A DNA stretch of 64,000 bases, from positions 321,295,186-321,359,185 of the forward strand of contig NC_058520.1 of assembly GCF_904849725.1 (NCBI RefSeq), given 5' to 3'. Shown piece after piece: positions 55,241-64,000 of the stretch; position 1 is the stretch's first letter, and every line of letters begins with the position of its first letter. The notes under the pieces are model-generated. The model was not told where the DNA came from and did not search any database. It saw only the letters and a list, made by a program, of their open reading frames with translations. This DNA is from Hordeum vulgare subsp. vulgare. Its lineage: Eukaryota; Streptophyta; Magnoliopsida; Poales; Poaceae. Both the position numbers and the translations under genes were made by a program.

Positions 55241-55542
55241 GTTAGGTCTAGTTGCCTCTTTGCCGTCTGCCCCCGACGACAAAGTGGTAACAGGCTGACG
55301 GCAAAGAGGTGGACCGTTATGGGTTAGAGGGCGGTGTGGGGTGGGTTCTTTGCCGTCTGCCTGCATGTGCTTTGCCGTCAGCTGGCAGACGGCAAAGAAG
55401 CAGCAGATGGCAAAGGTGATGTTTGCCATCAGCCTGCTCTTTGCCGTCAGGTTTTGGGTAGCTGATGGCAAAGAGTGTCTTTGCCATCAGCCAGCAGACG
55501 ACAAAGAAGCAGCATATGGAAAATTCTTTGATTCCAGTAGTG
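55241..55542. repeat. Right subterminal repeats and terminal inverted repeat of the outer CACTA
   Basis: TTTGCCGTCTGCC and its complement occur at least seven times (near 55259, 55300, 55350, 55370, 55388, 55440 and 55492). The element ends TTGATTCCAGTAGTG at 55542, followed by the target copy TTT. Confidence 0.85.
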
Positions 55543-55611
55543 TTTGGGCAAGCTTGGCTGGGTGGTTTCCTAGGTTTATTGACCCGACTAAGATAGGATT
55601 AGCCAATGGTC

Positions 55612-55630
55612 AACCTGGCTCTAATACGAA
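55612..55630 (-). promoter_or_regulatory. Primer-binding site of element A
   Basis: The minus strand reads TTCGTATTAGAGCCAGGTT, close to the TTGGTATCAGAGCCAGGTT site complementary to initiator methionine tRNA (two to three substitutions). With the polypurine tract at 9822-9837 it defines element A as a minus-strand retroelement. Confidence 0.68.
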
Positions 55631-58600
55631 GGTTCTAGGGACCGGATTTTCAGGGATTTTTAATTTCCCTTCAAATGGCCCTTGTGCATTCCAACCCCAG
55701 GAATACTGTTAGCTGGTGCACGAATCCTTGATACATTTGTCCAAGCAAACATACAAACTTGAAGTACAAGACCAAGGTGGTCCATAGAGTACATCAAAAG
55801 GTTTCTAATGGTTGATGGCGGAAGAAGTTCGGGGATCACCAACGTCTATGGGACTCCATTTCCCAAAGGAACAGCTGACCTGGATAATTTCTGTCTTCGG
55901 TGCCTAGGTTCCGGGTTTATCGTCAAGTTCCTCCTCTCCAAGCACACAATCTGGCCAAGACAATAGCCAGGGACAAGCCAGTGAGTACTTTGAATGTACT
56001 CGCAAACATCATGAAACAAACATAAATTGGCAGGATTAGTTATACACTTATAATAATGTGAACTCAGAAGTACTTCTCAAGTACTAGTAATGAAAATATA
56101 ATAATACTTAGCACTTAATAAGCAATTAATGAGAGTACAAGTAACAGATGTAATATAAAATATGCCTCCATCGGGCGTTTGAGCGACACCACATACATGG
56201 CTTGAATAAAATAATAACGAGCATGCCACAGTCGGGCGTATGAGGGACACCACATAAATGGCTTATATGAAATAATAGACATGCCACAGTCCGGCATCTC
56301 AGCGACACCACATAAAGGGCTTATATCAAATAATAAACATGCCGCAGTCGGGCGTCTCAGCGACACCACATAAATGGCTAATATGGAATAATAAATATGC
56401 CATAGTCGGGCGTCTCAGCGAGACCACATAAAGGGCTTATATGAAATAATAAAGAATATCCAGGAGGTAGAACCGTCCCACGGATATTCAACAATCATAA
56501 TCATAGGTGTTAGTCCACAGATAATAATGTTTATAATCATCCACCATATTTCCTGTTTAGTCTCATACTTCTTTAACTATCTCCAAAGACTGACACTTGA
56601 CTAGTCAATGAGTCGTCCTTGACAGTGGACATGGCTAATCAAATAGTTTTGACTCTGCAGAGGGTGTACTCTTTACCCACAGCCCACGAGTTTCAATAGT
56701 CACTCGGACTAATCCCGCGTATGGTATCTCAGAAGTAAACACTCAGAAACATTACACACCCATTCTTCTCCCGTGAAGATCGATATCACTCGGACTACGC
56801 TGCCGGAGAAGAACCATAAGGTGGGGAGGCTCCAACCTTGACTAGCATGGGATAAAATTTGTACTGTGCCCTACAAGGGGAGAGCTCTTCCCCTCTCGGC
56901 CCCAAACTGGGAACACCCATGCCCCCTGACCGGATGACTGGATTTAGTCCAGTGCCCCAGGTACCTTCATCCCAGCCTCTCTACTTGGTGTGTACCTGGT
57001 AATAGGTTTACCTCCTACTAAACCATATTCCTTTTCAGGAAGACATGTGGCAGCACGATAGGTTAAGGTGACATACTAACAAGACTCGATCTACGGTCAA
57101 CTTGGGAGGTTTAGATATTACCTGCATGATTAGCACCATCAAAATGCAGACAGAGTCACTACCTGTCGTATCCTAACATGCCTTGCTGACCACTCTCGTC
57201 CCACGAGATGTCAGTCCCACGACCGTGTCTCTACAAGACACCGACTCTTACCGAATCCCATCCGGTAGACATGTGTGGTAGGAAGGTGTGACTGCAGTCC
57301 CATGCATCTCAAATGTAATAATTTACTTTCAAATCATGAAACCACAAGCATGATTGTCACATAAAATAACACCACGTGTTTAGCATAACCATAAAGTTAT
57401 TCTAATCAAGCAACCCACACAAAACCAAGATAGATGTAGGTTCATAATGTTTGCCTTCCAAGGGTAGGGAGGTAGGGTTCACTCTCAAACTTTTGCAAGT
57501 TTTTGCTCCTCTCTCCATGACCTATTTTTGATAATATTCAAATTAACACACAATATAAAAATAGCAAATAAATTTTTCTTAGAATTTTTTTAAATAAATA
57601 CTAAAATAAACTAGACAGAATTTTAAAGAGGTGAGAAAAAGAATCAACGCAATTGGATTATTATTTTAAAAGTTAGAGCGAGTCAAAGTTGGGTCAAGAA
57701 TGTCTTTTAAAAAAAACAAAAAAGAAAACGTTTCGGCTGAAAATACGCTTTCTCAAAGGGGAGACGTACCAGGCTGACTACGACTTCCTGAGGGGGAAGC
57801 GCACTCATGCGGGTGTGCAGCTGAGGGAACCAGGCCACTCACCGACAGATGGGACCCATCTGTCGGGTCCTCCTTCCTCCTCCCATGCACGCTGATAGTG
57901 AGCAGGGTGCTCGCTCCGGTGGCAATTCCGGCGACACGGTGCATCTCACGGGATGCTCCGGCTATGCATATGATCTGAAGAACGATCTGAACCCACTTTT
58001 GGGACTTGGGGACGCGGTGGAGCTCGAGGGCGAGCATGCCTTCCTCCACGGCGGAGGGAGCATCGGGTCGGACGAGGAGTGAGCTAGGGGGAGCTCTAGG
58101 TGTGCTCTCAGAGTTGGGGCAGCTCCAGGAGGTAGAGGATGGATCAAGGGTGGGCTCAGGGGTGGCTAGAGGGCCTCATCTTAGCCGAATCGATCGGAGC
58201 ACAACGGCGGCTGAAACCACCGGAGTTGGAGAAGATGAGGGCTTCGGTCTAAATTGGGGGGAGGGAGACCTAGCTACGGCTCCTAGGATGCTTGCTGGTT
58301 AATATGCGGCTCCGGGGGCTCCTTAAATAGCCCGAATTGTCGGTGCCGTGGATGTCTCGGATAAGTCCGGCGATAGTGGCTAGGGTGACATGGCGATGGC
58401 AGCATTGAACTGGGGCTCTCGCGTACGAATGAGGAAGCAGTCTCGAGAGGCCATCTAGCATGCTGGGGTGGCTTTGGCGGTGCTGCCATGGTAGAGGACC
58501 GCGCTGTGCTGCCAATGTAGCAGTAGTCGCCGCTGTCTTCGACGGTCGGCACGGCTGCGGTGCTCCTTGAGGCTGTCGTGCGAATCTGGCGAGAGGGAGG

Positions 58601-59780
58601 TGTCGGGGGTGCCTCTTCGAGCGAGCTAGGGTCACGTGGTAGAGGCTAGGTGGGATCCGGCGGCTCTGTTGCGTTGGCTTGCAAAACGTGCACTCTGGAA
58701 CGTGCTCTTGGCATGTCCGACATGTGCTCGACACAATGCCAGATCATGCCAGGGCCTTGGGTTTTAACCCAAGTTCTCCAGATCCATTGATGGTGGTGTC
58801 AAAGGTTTAGTGGACATGCTAGTTTGGTCTTGGGTTAACTTCACTATACAAACCAAAAGGCTTGTCAAATCTGGTCAGGGACACGAGGTGTTTGACAAAA
58901 TGCCATGGGCATCTGGAGATGTTTTCTAGCCACCAAAACTTCCAGATAGGGGTCTCCTTGGATGCAAACAAGGAAAGCATAGCTAGATTTGGAAACACAA
59001 AAACTTCTTAATGCAACATTAGCAAATGTCCATTTCTGGACAGAAACAAAATGATGATACAACAGGGTCTTGAACAAATTATATGGGGCTGGAATCTAGT
59101 AATTAAGGGTTTTGCAGGGTCTACTACAAGCACAAAAATATTCAAAGGTATTGAAAAAGGAAATGATAGGGTTGCAATGCAAATTGCAAATCTGGTCCAG
59201 AATAGAAAATAAGAAGTGGTGCTCAAAACTTTGAGAAGACCAATATATGTTTTGCATATAACTCATTTATATGAACCCCTTGACCACTACAAATTTTTGT
59301 AGAATTTTTGAAGACTTATACCTAGGGGTTGTAGTACAAAACACCAACTTGGACCAGAATAGAAAAGAAGATAATGAGCATAATTTTTCCAAAACACTCA
59401 TCTATATTATTGCATAAAAGTTATCCAAAAACATATAAGGTTATTATCAAGTTTTTGTGAAGCTTTTAAAAGAAGTTATCAGATGGTTGTAGTTCAATTT
59501 AGGCCTTTAAATAATTTAGAGGTAAATTTTTGAATAAATGAACCCTAAAGAAATATTTATAAAAAATGCCTCATTTGATTTGGAAATAATAAGAAGAATA
59601 TTTGAGGCATCACTCAAATCAATAATATCTTTCAGGAACTCCTACTTAAGAGGAAATCTATTTATAAAATAAAACAAGGAAGGGGTGTGAGAACAGCAGA
59701 AAATCCAAGATAATTTTTTTTAAATCACCAAGGCCAATTTTAAATAAACAATATCATGCCCAAAGTTTTGGTGTGTTACA
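55631..59780 (-). repeat. 5' LTR of element A (about 4.15 kb)
   Basis: The LTR starts at 59780 on the minus strand (TGTAACAC) and reaches the primer-binding site at about 55631; the exact inner end is uncertain because no clear CA end is seen. Its first 600 bases match 9214-9821. With about 3.3 kb of own internal DNA the proportions match LARD-type elements such as barley Sukkula, whose LTRs are 4-5 kb. Short frames at 57689-58734 have no recognised domain. Confidence 0.68.
56161..56455. repeat. About 58-61 base tandem repeat, five units, in the LTR of element A
   Basis: ATGCC(A)CAGTCGGGCG with GCGACACCACATAAA recurs at 56161, 56222, 56280, 56338 and 56396. The phrase ATATGAAATAATAA closes each unit. 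Confidence 0.85.
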
Positions 59781-60119
59781 CACACGGGGAGTGTTGTTGT
59801 CTCAATGAACCTTCCCTCCCCCCATTATGCATAAATTGATCACGTCTTTCACATTAGCCATCGTTGATGGCACTTCTGCTTCAAAGACGAGCTGTGGTCA
59901 TGAAACCAAGGATAATTCTTCACGGTGTCATACCATTTGTCTCAAACATTGGTGGCTCCGGCCATCGCCCTCTCTTCGTCAGAAGATTCGGTTCTGTGTT
60001 CAAGTGCGTGTGTGTCTATTTTTATCTTCCCTTGGGTTTTCCTGTGCTTTTTCTCTTCCTCTGGCAAGGTTCAAAGTGTTTTCTTAAAAAGAGGGCAAAT
60101 ATTCAATGTGTCACAAGGG

Positions 60120-60810
60120 GCACTGTACTACCGCTCCAGAAACGGCAGTAAACTTTTACTACCGCTGGCCGAGCGATACTACCGCTCAGCTAGCGGAAGT
60201 AAAATTTTACTACCGCTCTCCAAGTGGTACTACCGCAATGACTGCGGTACTACCGCACCGCCAGGGCCACACGGGGTTATTTTAGAGCACGGGGCAGTTC
60301 TTTCTCTCCCATAACCATTCATCGCGTAGCCCTCCCTTTTTTCTCTCTCTCTTCTCAAGAAACACTGTCGGAGGGACTCGCCGGATCTCCTTCCCCGGCT
60401 ACTCTCCTCCGATTCCGTTTGATGGGATCATCTCCCTCCTCTCCCTCTTGCCATGGACCTCGGTATTTCCCCTCATTCCCTCCTCTTTTCCTCGTTTTTG
60501 TTGAATCTTGGTTGAGGGGCATGTTTGTTCGTTGATCGTTTCATGGCACCATCTCTTCATGGTAGGAGGGTTGGGGAGTACTTGTGTGGTAGAATCTTTA
60601 TATGTGTAGGTTGCAACATGTGGGTTCGCGTCTCCGGTAGTACCGGATCTGCAATTTCCCTTGTCAGATCTGGCACTTCATCGCCCGCTTTGGAGCGGTA
60701 CTACCGTTGTTAGAGCGGTACTAATTGTTTACAACCGCTTGAGCAGCAGTACTACCGTATCAGAGAGGTAGTGAAATTTTACTACCACTTCAATAACGGT
60801 ACTACCGCTG
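60120..60810. repeat. Clustered ACTACCGC motif (about ten copies)
   Basis: ACTACCGC or close variants occur near 60127, 60158, 60178, 60209, 60229, 60248, 60700, 60749, 60780 and 60798, mostly in the same orientation, often preceded by TTT or GGT. The same word in both orientations fills part of the LTR at 63165-63400. Confidence 0.8.
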
Positions 60811-62321
60811 TTCCTTGAGTTCACATATTATGTCCTTTCAGTTCTCCTTTATGTGGGTTTTTCTGATTTGCCTTGATCTTTGCCTTGACCTTTTCTTTGT
60901 CATTTTCTTGTGTTCATGTTGCGTGCCATAGGTGGTAACTCCAGGCGCTCTAACCCACCCCGGGATGTCAGTTCCAAGCGACCTCGTTCTTCAGATGCAC
61001 CCGAGGGATCACAGGCTCCAAAGCGCAATTTCAAGCGGCCCGCGCACCAGAACAAGACAAACATTGTCGATTGGGATGCTATGCCACTTGTAGAGTTTCA
61101 GTTTCGTTAAAGGTCAACCCCTATGACAACGCTAGGGTTCAGTTCCCTGGAGGTGAAATGTTCTGGTCTAAGCAGCAGTCTCTTATTTATGAAGATATAA
61201 TCAAGATGAAAAAAACATATGTACCGGTTCAGTGGATTGACATGGACCATATGAAGAAGGACCCTGCATACTTTGGTGAAGCTCTGTCCATGATGGAACA
61301 GCTTCAGATTGAGGAGCTCATCACATTTCATTATGATTTTGATCATGAGATAGTGGCGCAGTTCTTTGTCACTGTCCACTTTCACTCTGATGACGAGCGC
61401 ACTATGTCCTTGATCACCAATTGGGAGAGGATGTGTGCCACATGGAAGGAGTTTATGGATTTGTTGAACGTCCATGATGAGGGGCTGGAGCACTCTGTTG
61501 GTTTGCGCCCACACTCTAAGCCTTCTGCTACAGCTAAGGAGAAGTTGCTGCCATTCTTTATTACGAAGGAATCCCCATCTGGTGAGGTCTCCCATGTGAT
61601 GAACCCATTCCTTGATATCATGCACCGTATCTTTCGCAATACTCTATTTCCGCACGTTGGCAACAAGGACCAGGTGCATTCATACCTGGCGGATATGCTT
61701 ATGATGTGTCAGAAAGGGCGGACTCGTTCTTGTGGACCAGTTGATGTATCTCACGTCATGTGGAGCGAGTTTCACTCGACAGTCTTCCATCGTAAGGCCC
61801 CAATCTACCGCCCTTATCTGTTTTACCCGAGCAAGAAGAAGTGGGCACATGCCATCCCAGCTTTTGAGTTACATGCTCGTGGGTGGATTCGCCATGAGCC
61901 TATTAAGCTGCGACAGAAGAACAAATGGGCCAACACCACCACTACACATGTTGCTGCCACTGTGGATTCTGGTGAGGATGAGGCTGCGACTGAGGATGGG
62001 GCCGCTCAAGAGTCACATGTGCCTTCCTCTATCGAGCCATCTTGGGCCAATAAGGTCACGGACCGGATGAAGACCTTGTTCTGCATGCAGGCGAAGGGGC
62101 AGTACATGACTCATGTTGCTCAAAAGGAGAACCGTCAGCGCGGCAAGCTGATTATGAGGAAGCTCGACGTGCACATCTCTAGTGGTTCTGAGAAAGACAT
62201 CCCTCGTGAGGCTGCTTGGGTGAAAAAGAACAATCTTCAGTGGGCTGAGTTTGACAAGGAGTGTGCCGAGGAGACAGAAGAAGAGACTGATGAGGAGTAT
62301 GTTGAGGAGTCCGATGGCTGA
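60453..62321 (+). pseudogene. Spliced envelope-like gene of element C, one frameshift
   Basis: A short coding exon (ATGGACCTCG, 60453-60462) with donor GTATTT joins in frame to an exon starting at 60932 (acceptor CCATAG). It gives a basic Arg/Pro/Ser-rich N-terminus (RRSNPPRDVSSKRPRSSDAP), then a long globular part (VNPYDNARVQFPGGEMFWSK ... YIYRPYLFYPSKKK-type region near 61800) and an acidic tail (ECAEETEEETDEEYVEE). A frameshift near 61108 shifts the frame; after it 61111-62321 is open for about 400 codons. The placement after pol and before the polypurine tracts equals that of the envelope-like gene at 29117. Function unknown; no membrane anchor is evident. Confidence 0.65.
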
Positions 62322-62857
62322 GTCCTCTCAAGTTCGAGCTACCACCTGCGTCGTAGGTGTCCTCTCTACGTTTTTGGTGTCCCGAGGCCAAAGTGGGAGA
62401 GAGTGTAGGATTTGCGAGTTTCCTCATTTTCTATGTTGCCTTTCTGTTGAACTTTTGTTGCTACTTTGGTTCTCTTTGCTTTGTGTGTGAGACCAGGAGA
62501 CGTTGTACTTTATCATATGGTATGAGACATATGCTATCTCTCCTCTATCTTTATTGTCTCATTATTATCCAGTTTTATTAGTAGCTTGTGATTCTAATTA
62601 TTATGTGCCCTTATCTTCATGCTCATATGCTATGCCTTGCTTCCATGCTTAGAGTTTATTCAGTTTGTTGCAAGGATTGCATCGTCCATAAATTCTAGGG
62701 GGAGTGCTTTTCTTTGGTTTTTTGCTAGGAAGTCCATATCTTTTTTTCTAAAATACGCACACATCCAGGGGGAGCCTCTCTCTAGTTTCTAGATTTTGGG
62801 TTTGCATATGATATTTTTATATCCTTTAGTGCAAATCCTGTATTGTCATCAATCCAC
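62322..62857 (+). other. 3' untranslated region of element C with extra polypurine boxes
   Basis: AGGGGGAG occurs at 62697-62704 and 62767-62774, ahead of the tract next to the LTR. Otherwise non-coding and T-rich. Confidence 0.65.
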
Positions 62858-62872
62858 CAAAAAGGGGGAGAT
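62858..62872 (+). promoter_or_regulatory. Polypurine tract of element C
   Basis: AAAAAGGGGGAGAT directly before the LTR start TGTTAGGG. It is identical in form to the tract of the Maximus-like element at 33393. Confidence 0.85.
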
Positions 62873-64000
62873 TGTTAGGGCATATTTCTCCCTAAGTAGT
62901 TTTAGTGATTGATGACAATGCATGTGCGGGCAAATCGTGTGTATTGAGCATTTCAGATAATTCATGACTAGGCACAAGACATTTCAAAAAAGGTTGCTTT
63001 CTACGTTTCTCTTTGGTGGATTTGAGTCGTAGGAAAGCCGTACTATTAAGAGGGGGTCTACTTCAGAAAGGTTTGGGTGGAATCAACACGTACATATTTC
63101 TATTGCACCATCTTTCCCTTGCTTCAAATGGACCTCCTACCATGTTTTCCATGTATGTGCAAAAGGGCGAGCGATAGTACCGCCCTTGGGGCGGTAGTAG
63201 TTTTTTTACTACCGCTTTGTGGGCGGTAGTACCGCTCTCTGGGAGGTAGTAGTTTTTTTACTACCGCTCCGTCGAACTTTTTGCGCATCCTTTTGCCTCT
63301 GCGGTAGTAGGCACAGTAGTATTTTGTTACTACCGTGGTTGGTGAGCTGCCGTGCGGTAGTACCTCTCCTAGCAGCGGTAGTACCGCCTGGCTAGTGCAG
63401 TAAGTGGGGGGGGGGGGGTCATGGTTGGATTGTCCTCCCACTATATAAAGGTGTGTTCTTCCCTGAGAAGACTACCACTTACCTCCCCAAGCTCCATTGT
63501 TGCTCCAAAGCTCATTCTTGCCCGATCTCTCTCCCTAGACAATCAAATTTGTTGATTTCCTAGGGATTCCTTGAGAAGGCCTTGATCTACACTTCCACCA
63601 AGAGATATTTGATTCCCCCCACTAATCCCTTGTGGATCTTGTTACTCTTGGGTGTTTGAGCACCCTAGACGGTTGAGATCACCCCGGAGCCACATTCCAT
63701 TGTGGTGAAGCTTTGTGGTCTTGTTGGGTGCCTCTAAGATTTGTGTGGAGATAGCCCCAACCTTGTTTGTAAAGGTCCGGTTGCCGCCTTCAAGGGCACC
63801 AATAATGGAATCACGACATCTCGCATTGTGTGAGTGCATGAGGAGAATATGGTGGCCCTAGTGGCTTCTTGGGGAGCATTGTGCCACCACACCGCTCCAA
63901 CAGAGACATACTTCCTGTCAAAGGGAAGGAACTTCGGTAACACATCCTCGTCTCCACCGGTTCGACTTGCGCTTATCTCTTACCTTTACTTTTTTTACTT
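62873..64000 (+). repeat. 3' LTR of element C, first 1128 bases
   Basis: Starts TGTTAGGGCATATTTC after the polypurine tract and runs past the window edge. TATATAAA at 63442-63449 in CCCACTATATAAAGG is the likely promoter. The GCGGTAGTACCGC-type palindromes lie 50-280 bases upstream of this TATA box. A run of about ten G stands near 63409-63418. Confidence 0.8.
63442..63449 (+). promoter_or_regulatory. TATA box in the LTR of element C
   Basis: TATATAAA in a neutral context, followed by a pyrimidine-rich leader (CTACCACTTACCTCCCC) at the spacing expected for a plant promoter. Confidence 0.65.

Larger units (their letters stand above)
37285..55542 (-). mobile_element. CACTA transposon (outer) with a broken TNP2 gene, 18.3 kb
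   Basis: The left end reads CACTACAGGAATCAT and the right end, inverted, CACTACTGGAATCAA. The 3-base target duplication TTT (37282-37284 and 55543-55545) is perfect. Both ends carry subterminal repeats of the type CTTTGCCGTCTGCC. The transposase gene runs on the minus strand from 53522 to about 41460. Without the nested CACTA (44445-53252) it is about 9.4 kb. It sits inside the leader of element A. The transposase has stops, frameshifts and an 8.8 kb insertion, so it depends on other copies to move. Confidence 0.93.
59781..64000 (+). mobile_element. Sirevirus-like Copia element, 3' part (element C), host of element A
   Basis: To the right of element A the sequence shows an envelope-like gene, polypurine tracts and a 3' LTR start, all on the plus strand, as in the 3' third of the Maximus-like element. 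Pol is not visible and would lie left of element A, outside the window. The LTR differs from that at 33407, so this is another family. The right end is outside the window. Confidence 0.72.

Noticed and set aside
54854..55471. 205-codon minus-strand Pro/Ser-rich frame at the right end of the outer CACTA
   Set aside because: It consists of translated subterminal repeats and GC-rich tandem phrases; nothing supports a gene.
57689..58734. Overlapping frames on both strands in the LTR of element A
   Set aside because: No conserved domain and frames on both strands at once; likely GC-driven chance frames in a long LTR.

Overview
The window is repeat-dense nuclear DNA of a grass, almost certainly a Triticeae species (wheat, Aegilops, barley or rye). 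The LTR ends, primer-binding sites and coding domains are of the kind that dominate Triticeae intergenic DNA, and I see no intact host gene. Nearly every base belongs to transposons nested inside one another. Family names below come from recognition by eye and are tentative.

Layout. 1-1972: 5' end of a minus-strand Gypsy element (gag start, PBS, full 5' LTR). 1973-8556: degenerate retroelement DNA with tandem repeats, two head-to-tail Helitrons (4459-6557) and a hAT remnant (about 7121-7657). 8557-9213: minus-strand LTR of element B, inserted with target copy GATAG into the LTR of element A. Element A (minus strand) has a 3' LTR fragment at 9214-9821 and a 4.1 kb 5' LTR at 55631-59780, with only about 3.3 kb of its own internal DNA between them. 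These are the proportions of a LARD-type element.

Two large insertions split element A. The first is a Sirevirus-type Copia element (10594-34820, perfect GTGAT target duplication, Maximus-like). It carries an internally deleted Gypsy element (13851-23548) inside its gag-pol frame. The second is a CACTA transposon (37285-55542, perfect TTT target duplication) with a broken TNP2 transposase gene. That gene is interrupted by another CACTA element (44445-53252), which has no transposase but carries same-strand fragments of at least six host genes: an unidentified small protein, QCR8, an ABHD11-like hydrolase, a heptahelical membrane protein, villin and heme oxygenase. 59781-64000 is the 3' part of another Sirevirus-like Copia element with a spliced envelope-like gene and a partial 3' LTR.

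No element here can encode a working protein set: gag, pol, envelope-like and transposase genes all carry stops, frameshifts, deletions or insertions. By eye the Copia LTRs differ at about 50 of 1415 positions and the nested Gypsy LTRs at about 17 of 555, consistent with the Gypsy being the slightly younger insertion. The parts that deserve attention are the gene-capturing CACTA, a small promoter-linked reading frame in element A that the Copia insertion split, antisense and envelope-like accessory genes with their own promoter and splice signals, and a 3 kb array of hairpin-forming purine/pyrimidine units.
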